Of a stretch of DNA of 64,000 nucleotides, positions 25,201 through 38,657 are shown in pieces. Under the pieces are notes generated by a model, which worked only from the letters and a program-made list of their open reading frames with translations, searched no databases and was not told where the DNA came from. Source of the DNA: Siphonodentalium dalli (Eukaryota > Mollusca > Scaphopoda > Gadilida > Siphonodentaliidae). The DNA lies in assembly GCA_032622095.1 (NCBI GenBank), contig CP136069.1:170616394-170680393 (forward strand). Reading direction: 5' to 3'. The translations under genes and the position numbers were made by a program. Within the stretch, counting starts at the first letter, position 1, and every line of letters begins with the position of its first letter.

Positions 25201-27924
25201 ACATGTTCCGGAAGTTAGTCTCATATAATATAATCTCCAAGCCATATACCATAGAATGAATACATAGATCACATGCTACGGAACTTAGTGTAATATAATA
25301 TAATCTCCAAGCCATATAACATATAATGAATACATAGATCACATGTTCCGGAAGTTAGTCTCATATAATATAATCTCCAAGCCATATAACATATAATGAA
25401 TACATAGAGCACATGCTACGGAAGTTAGTGTCGGATAATATAATCTCCAAGCCATATAACATACAATGAATAAATAGAGCACATGCTACGGAAGTTAGTG
25501 TCAGATAATATAATCTCCAAGCCATATAACATAGAATGAATACATAGATCACATGCTACGGAACTTAGTGTAATATAATATAATCTTCAAACCATATAAC
25601 ATAGAATGAATACATAGATCACATGCTACGGAACTTAGTGTAATATAATATAATCTCCAAGCCATATAACATAGAATGAATACATAGATCACATGCTACG
25701 GAACTTAGTGTAATATAATATAATCTCCAAGCCATATAACATATAATGAATACATAGATCACATGTTCCGGAAGTTAGTCTCATATAATATAATCTCCAA
25801 GCCATATAACATACAATGAATAAATAGAGCGCATGCTACGGAAGTTAGTGTCGGATAATATAATATCCAAGCCATATAACATAGAATGAATACATAGAGC
25901 ACATACCCCGGAAGTTAGTGTCAGATAATATAATCTCCAAGCCATATAACATAGAATGAATACATATATCACATGCTACGGAACTTAGTGTCATAAAATA
26001 TAATATCCAAGCCAAATAACATATAATGAATACATAGAGAACATGCTCCGGAAGTTAGTGTCATATAATATAATCTCCAAGCCATATAACATATAATGAA
26101 TACATAGAGCACATGCTACGGAAGTTAGTGTCAGATAATATAATCTCCCAAGCCATATAACATAGAATGAATACATAGAGCACATGCTCCGGAAGTTAAT
26201 GTCGGATAATATAATCTCCAAGCCATATAACATAGAATGAATACATATATCACATGCTACGGAACTTAGTGTCATATTATATAATATCCAAGCCATATAA
26301 CATAGAATGAATACATAGATCACATGTTCCGGAAGTTAGTCTCATATAATATAATCTCCAAGCCATATAACATACAATGAATACATAGATCACATGTTCC
26401 GGAAGTTAGTCTCATATAATATAATCTCCAAGCCATATAACATACAATGAATAAATAGAGCACATGCTACGGAAGTTAGTGTCAGATAATATAATCTCCA
26501 AGCCATATAACATAGAATGAATACATAGATCACATGCTACGGAACTTAGTGTAATATAATATAATCTCCAAGCCATATAACATAGAATGAATACATAGAT
26601 CACATGCTACGGAACTTAGTGTAATATAATATAATCTCCAAGCCATATAACATAGAATGAATACATAGATCACATGCTACGGAACTTAGTGTAATATAAT
26701 ATAATCTCCAAGCCATATAACATATAATGAATACATAGAGAACATGCTCCGGAAGTTAGTCTCATATAATATAATCTCCAAGCCATATAACATACAATGA
26801 ATACATAGATCACATGTTCCGGAAGTTAGTCTCATATAATATAATCTCCAAGCCATATAACATACAATGAATAAATAGAGCACATGCTACGGAAGTTAGT
26901 GTCAGATAATAAAATCTGCAAGCCATATAACATAGAATGAATACATAGATCACATGCTACGGAACTTAGTGTAATATAATATAATCTCCAAGCCATATAA
27001 CATAGAATGAATACATAGATCACATGCTACGGAACTTAGTGTAATATAATATAATCTCCAAGCCATATAACATATAATGAATACATAGATCACATGTTCC
27101 GGAAGTTAGTCTCATATAATATAATCTCCAAGCCATATACCATAGAATGAATACATAGAGCACATGCTACGGAAGTTAGTATCAGATAATATAATCTCCA
27201 AGCCATATAACATATAATGAATACATAGAGCACATGCTACGGAAGTTAGTGTCGGATAATATAATCTCCAAGCCATATAACATACAATGAATAAATAGAG
27301 TACATGCTACGGAAGTTAGTGTCAGATAATATAATCTCCAAGCCATATAACATAGAATGAATACATAGATCACATGCTACGGAACTTAGTGTAATATAAT
27401 ATAATCTCCAAGCCATATAACATAGAATGAATACATAGATCACATGCTACGGAACTTAGTGTAATATAATATAATCTCCAAGCCATATAACATAGAATGA
27501 ATACATAGATCACATGCTGCGGAACTTAGTGTAATATAATATAATCTCCAAGCCATATAACATATAATGAATACATAGATCACATGTTCCGGAAGTTAGT
27601 CTCATATAATATAATCTCCAAGCCATATAACATACAATGAATACATAGATCACATGTTCCGGAAGTTAGTCTCATATAATATAATCTCCAAGCCATATAA
27701 CATACAATGAATAAATAGAGCACATGCTACGGAAGTTAGTGTCAGATAATATAATCTCCAAGCCATATAACATAGAATGAATACATAGATCACATGCTAC
27801 GGAACTTAGTGTAATATAATATAATCTCCAAGCCATATGCCATAGAATGAATACATAGATCACATGCTACGGAACTTAGTGTAATATAATATAATCTCCA
27901 AGCCATATAACATATAATGAATAC

Positions 27925-30657
27925 ATAGAGAACATGCTCCGAAAGTTAGTGTCATATAATATAATCTCCAAGCCATATAACATATAATGAATACATAGAG
28001 CACATGCTACGGAATTTAGTGTCAGATAATATAATCTCCAAGCCATATAACATAGAATGAATACATAAATCACATGCTACGGAAGTTAGTGTCAGATAAT
28101 ATAATTTCCAAGCCATTTACCACAGTATGAATACAAAAATCACATGCTACGGAAGTTAGTGTCAGATAATATAATCTCCAAGCCATATACCATAGAATGA
28201 ATACATAGATCACATGCTACGGAAGATAGACTCAGATAATATAATCTCCAAGCCATATAACATAGAATGAATATATAGAGCACATGTCCCGGAAGTTAGT
28301 GTCAGATAATATAATCTCCAAGCCATATACCATAGAATGAATACATAGAGCACATGCTCCGGAAGTTAGTGTCGGATAATATAATCTCCAAGCCATATAA
28401 CACAGACTGAATACATAGATCACATGCTACGGAAGTTAGTGTCAGATAATATAATCTCCAAGCCATATAACATAGAATGAATACATAGATAACATGCTCC
28501 GGAACTTAGTGTAATATAATATAATCTCCAAGCCATATAACATATAATGAATACATAGAGAACATGCTACGGAAGTTAGTGTCGGATAATATAATATCCA
28601 AGCCATATAACATAGAATGAATACATAGAGCACATACCCCGGAAGTTAGTGTCAGATAATATAATCTCCAAGCCATATAACATAGAATGAATACATATAT
28701 CACATGCTACGGAACTTAGTGTCATAAAATATAATATCCAAGCCAAATAACATATAATGAATACATAGAGAACATGCTCCGGAAGTTAGTGTCATATAAT
28801 ATAATCTCCAAGCCATATAACATATAATGAATACATAGAGCACATGCTACGGAAGTTAGTGTCAGATAATATAATCTCCCAAGCCATATAACATAGAATG
28901 AATACATAGAGCACATGCTCCGGAAGTTAATGTCGGATAATATAATCTCCAAGCCATATAACATAGAATGAATACATATATCACATGCTACGGAACATAG
29001 TGTCATATTATATAATATCCAAGCCATATAAAATATAATGAATACATAGAGCACATGCTCCGGAAGTTAGTGTCATATAATATAATCTCCAAGCCATATA
29101 ACATATCATGAATACATAGAGCACATGCTACGGAAGTTAGTGTCGGATAATATAATATCCAAGCCATATAGCATAGAATGAATACATAGATCACATGTTC
29201 CGGAAGTTATTCTCATATAATATAATCTCCAAGCCATATAACATACAATGAATAAATAGAGCACATGCTACGGAAGTTAGTGTCATATAATATAATCTCC
29301 AAGCCATATAACATAGAATGAATACATAGATCACATGCTACGGAACTTAGTGTAATATAATATAATCTCCAAGCCATATAACATATAATGAATACATAGA
29401 GAACATGCTCCGGAAGTTAGTGTCATATAATATAATCTCCAAGCAATATAACATATAATGAATACATAGAGCACATGCTACGGAAGTTAGTGTCGGATAA
29501 TATAATCTCCAAGCCATATAACATAGAATGAATACATATATCACATGCTACGGAACTTAGTGTCATATAATATAATATCCAAGCCAAATATCATATAATG
29601 AATACATAGAGAACATGCTCCGGAAGTTAGTGTCATATAATATAATCTCCGAGCCATATAACATATAATGAATACATAGAGCACATGCTACGGAAGTTAG
29701 TGTCAGATAATATAATCTCCCAAGCCATATAACATAGAATGAATACATAGAGCACATGCTCCGGAAGTTAATGTCGGATAATATAATCTCCAAGCCATAT
29801 AACATAGAATGAATACATATATCACATGCTACGAAACTTAGTGTCATATAATATAATATCCAAGCCATATAACATATAATGAATACATAGAGCACATGCT
29901 CCGGAAGTTAGTGTCGGATAATATAATATCCAAGCCATATAACATAGAATGAATACATAGATCACATGTTCCGGAAGTTAGTCTCATATAATATAATCTC
30001 CAAGCCATATAACATACAATGAATAAATAGAGCACATGCTACGGAAGTTAGTGTCAGATAATATAATCTCCAAGCCATATAACATACAATGAATAAATAG
30101 AGCACATGCTACGGAAGTTAGTTTCAGATAATATAATCTCCCAAGCCATATAACATACAATGAATAAATAGAGCACATGCCCCGGAAGTTAGTGTCAGAT
30201 AATATAATCTCCAAGCAATACAAGATATAATGAATACATAGAGCACATGCCCCGGAAGTTAGTGTCAGATAATATAATCTCCAAGCCATATAACATATAA
30301 TGAATACATATATCACATGCTCCGGAAGTTAGTGTCAGATAATATAATATCCAAGCCATATAACATAGAATGAATACATAGATAACATGCCCCGGAAGTT
30401 AGTGTCAGATAATATAATATCCAAGCCATATAACATAGAATGAATACATAGAGCACATGCTACGGAAGTTAGTGTCAGATAATATAATATCCAAGCCATA
30501 TAACATAGAATGAATACATAGATCACATGCTCCGGAAGTTAGTGTCAGACAATATAATCTCCAAGCCATATACCATAGAATGAATACATAGAGCACATGC
30601 CCCGGAAATTAGTGTCATATAATATAATCTCCAAGCCATATAACATAGAATGAATAC
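27925..30657. repeat. 2,733 bp higher-order block, copy 1
   Basis: A block of 39 monomers plus three extra bases. It begins at a monomer with the rare ctccgaaag variant (27,945 area) and is followed at once by a near-identical copy. Rare variants such as gccatttaccacag (28,115 versus 30,846), the aagccaaataac monomer and the ctccca insertions recur at the same 2,733 bp offset. Confidence 0.9.
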
Positions 30658-33390
30658 ATAGAGAACATGCTCCGAAAGTTAGTGTCATATAATATAATCT
30701 CCAAGCCATATAACATATAATGAATACATAGAGCACATGCTACGGAATTTAGTGTCAGATAATATAATCTCCAAGCCATATAACATAGAATGAATACATA
30801 AATCACATGCTACGGAAGTTAGTGTCAGATAATATAATTTCCAAGCCATTTACCACAGTATGAATACAAAAATCACATGCTACGGAAGTTAGTGTCAGAT
30901 AATATAATCTCCAAGCCATATACCATAGAATGAATACATAGATCACATGCTACGGAAGATAGACTCAGATAATATAATCTCCAAGCCATATAACATAGAA
31001 TGAATATATAGAGCACATGTCCCGGAAGTTAGTGTCAGATAATATAATCTCCAAGCCATATACCATAGAATGAATACATAGAGCACATGCTCCGGAAGTT
31101 AGTGTCGGATAATATAATCTCCAAGCCATATAACACAGACTGAATACATAGATCACATGCTACGGAAGTTAGTGTCAGATAATATAATCTCCAAGCCATA
31201 TAACATAGAATGAATACATAGATAACATGCTCCGGAACTTAGTGTAATATAATATAATCTCCAAGCCATATAACATATAATGAATACATAGAGAACATGC
31301 TACGGAAGTTAGTGTCGGATAATATAATATCCAAGCCATATAACATAGAATGAATACATAGAGCACATACCCCGGAAGTTAGTGTCAGATAATATAATCT
31401 CCAAGCCATATAACATAGAATGAATACATATATCACATGCTACGGAACTTAGTGTCATAAAATATAATATCCAAGCCAAATAACATATAATGAATACATA
31501 GAGAACATGCTCCGGAAGTTAGTGTCATATAATATAATCTCCAAGCCATATAACATATAATGAATACATAGAGCACATGCTACGGAAGTTAGTGTCAGAT
31601 AATATAATCTCCCAAGCCATATAACATAGAATGAATACATAGAGCACATGCTCCGGAAGTTAATGTCGGATAATATAATCTCCAAGCCATATAACATAGA
31701 ATGAATACATATATCACATGCTACGGAACATAGTGTCATATTATATAATATCCAAGCCATATAAAATATAATGAATACATAGAGCACATGCTCCGGAAGT
31801 TAGTGTCATATAATATAATCTCCAAGCCATATAACATATCATGAATACATAGAGCACATGCTACGGAAGTTAGTGTCGGATAATATAATATCCAAGCCAT
31901 ATAGCATAGAATGAATACATAGATCACATGTTCCGGAAGTTATTCTCATATAATATAATCTCCAAGCCATATAACATACAATGAATAAATAGAGCACATG
32001 CTACGGAAGTTAGTGTCATATAATATAATCTCCAAGCCATATAACATAGAATGAATACATAGATCACATGCTACGGAACTTAGTGTAATATAATATAATC
32101 TCCAAGCCATATAACATATAATGAATACATAGAGAACATGCTCCGGAAGTTAGTGTCATATAATATAATCTCCAAGCAATATAACATATAATGAATACAT
32201 AGAGCACATGCTACGGAAGTTAGTGTCGGATAATATAATCTCCAAGCCATATAACATAGAATGAATACATATATCACATGCTACGGAACTTAGTGTCATA
32301 TAATATAATATCCAAGCCAAATATCATATAATGAATACATAGAGAACATGCTCCGGAAGTTAGTGTCATATAATATAATCTCCGAGCCATATAACATATA
32401 ATGAATACATAGAGCACATGCTACGGAAGTTAGTGTCAGATAATATAATCTCCCAAGCCATATAACATAGAATGAATACATAGAGCACATGCTCCGGAAG
32501 TCAATGTCGGATAATATAATCTCCAAGCCATATAACATAGAATGAATACATATATCACATGCTACGAAACTTAGTGTCATATAATATAATATCCAAGCCA
32601 TATAACATATAATGAATACATAGAGCACATGCTCCGGAAGTTAGTGTCGGATAATATAATATCCAAGCCATATAACATAGAATGAATACATAGATCACAT
32701 GTTCCGGAAGTTAGTCTCATATAATATAATCTCCAAGCCATATAACATACAATGAATAAATAGAGCACATGCTACGGAAGTTAGTGTCAGATAATATAAT
32801 CTCCAAGCCATATAACATACAATGAATAAATAGAGCACATGCTACGGAAGTTAGTTTCAGATAATATAATCTCCCAAGCCATATAACATACAATGAATAA
32901 ATAGAGCACATGCCCCGGAAGTTAGTGTCAGATAATATAATCTCCAAGCAATACAAGATATAATGAATACATAGAGCACATGCCCCGGAAGTTAGTGTCA
33001 GATAATATAATCTCCAAGCCATATAACATATAATGAATACATATATCACATGCTCCGGAAGTTAGTGTCAGATAATATAATATCCAAGCCATATAACATA
33101 GAATGAATACATAGATAACATGCCCCGGAAGTTAGTGTCAGATAATATAATATCCAAGCCATATAACATAGAATGAATACATAGAGCACATGCTACGGAA
33201 GTTAGTGTCAGATAATATAATATCCAAGCCATATAACATAGAATGAATACATAGATCACATGCTCCGGAAGTTAGTGTCAGACAATATAATCTCCAAGCC
33301 ATATACCATAGAATGAATACATAGAGCACATGCCCCGGAAATTAGTGTCATATAATATAATCTCCAAGCCATATAACATAGAATGAATAC
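30658..33390. repeat. 2,733 bp higher-order block, copy 2
   Basis: A direct continuation of copy 1 with the same order of variants. I noticed a single-base difference at 32,501 (gaagtcaat against gaagttaat at 29,768), and very few others, so the duplication is recent. Confidence 0.9.
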
Positions 33391-33592
33391 ATAGAGCACA
33401 TGCTCCGGAAGTTAGTGTCAGATAATATAATCTCCAAGCCATATAACATAGAATGAATGCATAGATCACATGCTCCGGAAGTTAGTGTCAGATAATATAA
33501 TATCCAAGTCATATATATAGAATTAATAAATAGAGCACATGCCCCGGAGGTTAGTGTCAGATAATATAATCTCCAAGCCATATAACATAGAA

Positions 33593-34993
33593 TGAATACA
33601 TATATCACATGCTACGGAACTTAGTGTCATATAATATAATATCCAAGCCAAATATCATATAATGAATACATAGAGAACATGCTCCGGAAGTTAGTGTCAT
33701 ATAATATAATCTCCGAGCCATATAACATATAATGAATACATAGAGCACATGCTACGGAAGTTAGTGTCAGATAATATAATCTCCCAAGCCATATAACATA
33801 GAATGAATACATAGAGCACATGCTCCGGAAGTTAATGTCGGATAATATAATCTCCAAGCCATATAACATAGAATGAATACATATATCACATGCTACGAAA
33901 CTTAGTGTCATATAATATAATATCCAAGCCATATAACATATAATGAATACATAGAGCACATGCTCCGGAAGTTAGTGTCATATAATATAATATCCAAGCC
34001 ATATAACATATAATGAATACATAGAGCGCATGCTACGGAAGTTAGTGTCGGATAATATAATATCCAAGCCATATAACATAGAATGAATACATAGATCACA
34101 TGTTCCGGAAGTTAGTCTCATATAATATAATCTCCAAGCCATATAACATACAATGAATAAATAGAGCACATGCTACGGAAGTTAGTGTCAGATAATATAA
34201 TCTCCAAGCCATATAACATACAATGAATAAATAGAGCACATGCTACGGAAGTTAGTTTCAGATAATATAATCTCCCAAGCCATATAACATACAATGAATA
34301 AATAGAGCACATGCCCCGGAAGTTAGTGTCAGATAATATAATCTCCAAGCAATACAAGATATAATGAATACATAGAGCACATGCCCCGGAAGTTAGTGTC
34401 AGATAATATAATCTCCAAGCCATATAACATATAATGAATACATATATCACATGCTCCGGAAGTTAGTGTCAGATAATATAATATCCAAGCCATATAACAT
34501 AGAATGAATACATAGATAACATGCCCCGGAAGTTAGTGTCAGATAATATAATATCCAAGCCATATAACATAGAATGAATACATAGAGCACATGCTACGGA
34601 AGTTAGTGTCAGATAATATAATATCCAAGCCATATAACATAGAATGAATACATAGATTACATGCTCCGGAAGTTAGTGTCAGACAATATAATCTCCAAGC
34701 CATATACCATAGAATGAATACATAGAGCACATGCCCCGGAAATTAGTGTCATATAATATAATCTCCAAGCCATATAACATAGAATGAATACATAGAGCAC
34801 ATGCTCCGGAAGTTAGTGTCAGATAATATAATCTCCAAGCCATATAACATAGAATGAATGCATAGATCACATGCTCCGGAAGTTAGTGTCAGATAATATA
34901 ATATCCAAGTCATATATATAGAATTAATAAATAGAGCACATGCCCCGGAGGTTAGTGTCAGATAATATAATCTCCAAGCCATACAAGATAGAA
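33593..34993. repeat. About 1.4 kb higher-order block duplicated from 32,262-33,592
   Basis: The order of variants from about 32,262 repeats here at an offset of 1,331 bp. After one extra monomer gained near 33,980, the offset becomes 1,401 bp. The source block spans the end of the 2,733 bp copy 2, so this duplication came after it. Confidence 0.85.
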
Positions 34994-37788
34994 TTAATGC
35001 ATAGAGCACATGCCCCGGAAGTAAGTGTCAGATAATATAATCTCCAAGCCATATAACATAGAATGAATACATAGATCACATGCTACGAAAGTTAGTGTCA
35101 TATAATATAATCTCCAAGCCATATAACATAGAATGAATACATATATCACATGCTCCGGAAGTTAGTGTCAGATAATATAATCTCCAAGCCATATAACATA
35201 GAATGAATACATATATCACATGCTCCGGAAGTTAGTGTCAGATAATATAATCTCCAAGCCATATATATAGAATGAATAAATAGAGCACATGCCCCGGAGG
35301 TTAGTGTCAGACAATATAATATCCAAGCCATATATATAGAATGAATAAATAGAGCACATGCCCTGGAGGTTAGTGTCAGATAATATAATCTCCAAGCCAT
35401 ACAAGATAGAATGAATGCATAGAGCACATGCCCCGGAAGTAAGTGTCAGATAATATAATCTCCAAGCCATATAACATAGAATGAATACATAGATCACATG
35501 CTACGAAAGTTAGTGTCATATAATATAATCTCCAAGCCATATAACATAGAATGAATACATATATCACATGCTCCGGAAGTTAGTGTCAGATAATATAATC
35601 TCCAAGCCATATAACATAGAATGAATACATATATCACATGCTCCGGAAGTTAGTGTCAGATAATATAATCTCTAAGCCATATAACATACAATGAATACAT
35701 AGAGCACATGCTACGGAAGTTAGTGTCGGATAATATAATCTCTAAGCCATATAACATAGAATGAATACATATATCACATGCTCCGGAAGTTAGCGTCATA
35801 TAATATAATCTCCAAGCCATATAACATAGAATGAATACATAGAGCACATGCCCCGGAAGTTAGTGTCAGATAATATAATCTCCAAGCCATATAACATAGA
35901 ATGAATACATAGAGCACATGCCCCGGAAGTTAGTGTCAGATAATATAATATCCAAGCCATATAACATAGAATGAATACATATATCACATGCTACGGAAGT
36001 TAGTGTCAGATAATATAATCTCCAAGCCATACAAGATATAATGAATGCATAGAGCACATGCCCCGGAAGTAAGTATCAGATAATATAATCTCCAAGCCAT
36101 ATAACATAGAATGAATACATAGAGCACATGCTCCGGAAGTTAGTGTCAGATAATATAATCTCCAAGCCATATAACATAGAATGAATACATATATCACATA
36201 ACCCGGAAGTTAGTGTCAGATAATATAATCTCCAAGCCATACAAGATAGAATGAATACATAGAGCACATGCCCCGGAAGTTAGTGTCAGATAATATAATC
36301 TCCAAGCCATATAACATATAATGAATACATAGAGCACATGCTACGGAAGTTAGTGTCAGATAATATAATCTCCAAGCCATATAACATAGAATGAATACAT
36401 ATATCACATGCTACGGAAGTTAGTGTCATATAATATAATCTCCAAGCCATATAACATATAATGAATACATAGAGCACATGCCCCGGACGTTAGTGTCAGA
36501 TAATATAATCTCCAAGCCATATAACATAGAATGAATACATAGATCACATGTTCCGGAAATTAGTGTCATATAATATAATCTCCAAGCCATATAACATACA
36601 ATGAATAAATAGAGCACATGTTCCGGAAGTTAGTGTCATATAATATAATCTCCAAGCCATATAACATACAATGAATAAATAGAGCACATGCCCCGGAAGT
36701 TAGTGTCAGATAATATAATCTCCAAGCCATACAAGATATAATGAATGCATAGAGCACATGCCCCGGAAGTAAGTGTCAGATAATATAATATCCAAGCCAT
36801 ATAACATAGTATGAATACATATATCACATGTCCCGGAAGTTAGTGTCAGATAATATAATCTCCAAGCCATATAACATAGAATGAATACATAGATCACATG
36901 TTCCGGAAGTTAGTGTCATATAATATAATCTCCAAGCCATATAACATACAATGAATAAATAGAGCACATGCCCCGGAAGTTAGTGTCAGATAATATAATC
37001 TCCAAGCCATATAACATAGAATGAATACACAGAGCACATGTCCCGGAGGTTAGTGTCAGATAATATAATCTCCAAGCCATATAACATAGAATGAACACAT
37101 ATATCACATGCCCCGGATGTTAGTGTCAGATAATATAATCTCCAAGCCATACAAGATAGAATGAATGCATAGAGCACATGCCCCGGAAGTAAGTGTCAGA
37201 TAATATAATATCCAAGCCATATAACATAGAATGAATACATATATCACATGTCCCGGAAGTTAGTGTCAGATAATATAATCTCCAAGCCATATAACATAGA
37301 ATGAATACATAGAGCACATGCCCCGGAAGTTAGTGTCATATAATATAATCTCCAAGCCATATAACATAGAATGAATACATATATCACATGCTCCGGAAGT
37401 TAGTGTCAGATTATATAATATCCAAGCCATATAACATAGAATGAATAAATAGAGCACATGCCCCGGAAGCTAGTGTCAGATAATATAATCTCCAAGCCAT
37501 ATAACATAGCATAAATAAATAGAACACATGCTCCGGAAGTTAGTGTCAGATAATATAATCTCCAAGCCATATAACATAGAATGAATACATATAGCACATG
37601 CTACGGAAGTTAGTGTCAGATAATATAATCTCCAAGCCATATAACATAGAATGAATACATAGAGCACATGCTCCGGAAGTTAGTGTCAGATAATATAATC
37701 TCCAAGCCATATAACATAGAATGAATACATAGAGCACATGTCCCGGAAGTTATTGTCAGATAATATAATCTCCAAGCCATATAACATA

Positions 37789-38173
37789 CCGTTGCATTTC
37801 GTCCATATTTAAGACATCAGAATGATGAGGCCGAGAAGACATACTTGCCAATAAACATCCGAATAAATTTGTACTCGCCGACAGTGGTTCATTAATTAAA
37901 CAGACATCAAAAGTATCTACACGCCTTATATGTACGCTGGTGGCACTTCCCTAAGTGCAGTTGGATTAGTTCAGCTGACTCACAAAAGCAAGACACACAT
38001 TCTATATTTTTTACCACACCAGGTTCAACTTATACAGAACGCTCTTTTTTGTTCCATTAAGATTCTGTTTTTCTAAGTTATATGCATTGGATAAGTGATT
38101 CGTGTTACAGTGTATGTAACAAGATATAAACGTACTGTAATTATCGACCCTTGTATGAATTCATATACGAACT
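37789..38173. other. Right flank of the satellite array
   Basis: The array stops mid-monomer (after agccatataacatac) and gives way to unique-looking sequence. No gene, TIR or target duplication is visible at the junction. Confidence 0.5.
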
Positions 38174-38305
38174 GACTGTATGATTGATTGGTGTCATTGG
38201 ATTTTGACCAGCAGAATAATTAAACAAAGTTTTCAGGATTCACAAGAACTGTGTTTAACAACTCTGCCGATCAAAATCAATGACACCCCAATCGATATGC
38301 CAGTC
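38174..38305. repeat. 132 bp imperfect hairpin repeat
   Basis: Arms of about 42 bp that begin GACTG and include GGTGTCATTG and TTTTGA(C/T)C are inverted around an approximately 50 base loop. Likely a foldback or MITE remnant. Target duplication not evident. Confidence 0.75.
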
Positions 38306-38657
38306 ATTACTTATAACAATATACCAGTACATTAATAACATGAACAACTTTTCAAAACTCTCAAAACATTTGTAAGTAAAATATTTTTCAATTTCCACCA
38401 GTCTCCAAAAATAACACGCAGCGAGCACGTGTACACGTGCATAGGTGACGTATGTGGTTTATATCTTTGTATGCAGTTATTGCTTGATAAACCTCGGAAA
38501 CGTTCGTGTAAACCGTATGGTGATGTGTACTGATGTTTGCGGGCGCTTGTGTGATTATATACATGTACGTGTGGTGGTATTAATTGTCAATTTGTTTATT
38601 TCACTTGACTATCTCATAGGAAACTAAAAAAGAATCACAAGTTGACTTGCCACGTAT

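Larger units (their letters stand above)
18671..37788. repeat. 19.1 kb satellite array of 70 bp monomers (about 273 copies)
   Basis: Head-to-tail monomers of almost exactly 70 bp. Each starts catagaatga, followed by an atacata(g/t)a block, cacatgct, the CCGGAAGTTAG/ACGGAAGTTAG block, a gtcagataat block, ataatctcca and agccatataa. About one third is G+C. Length changes are rare: a 2 bp loss near 22,165, a recurrent extra C giving ctccca (for example 22,366, 26,147, 28,877, 30,150), and slightly shortened monomers near 33,510, 34,911 and 35,265. Three zones differ in variants. The left (18.7-22 kb) is mostly gaagttagtgtcag. The middle (22.5-35 kb) is rich in gaacttagtgtaat and gttagtctcat. The right (35-37.8 kb) is again close to the left type. 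Open frames of 63 to 135 codons on the minus strand are a by-product: 70 is not a multiple of three and they meet stops in the third frame. Confidence 0.98.

Noticed and set aside
18852-37737. Dozens of 63-135 codon minus-strand frames with a repeating membrane-like peptide
   Set aside because: They follow the 70 bp satellite period. Because 70 is not a multiple of three, three successive monomers are read in three frames until the stop in the third. Frame lengths change only where monomers gain or lose a base. This is a by-product, not a gene family.
18671-37788. CRISPR-like regular repeat array
   Set aside because: There are no unique spacers between the repeats, the monomers are contiguous, and the setting is eukaryotic.
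18671-37788. CENP-B box in the satellite
   Set aside because: The monomer has no match to the spaced TTCG...CGGG pattern; a centromeric role cannot be claimed from sequence.
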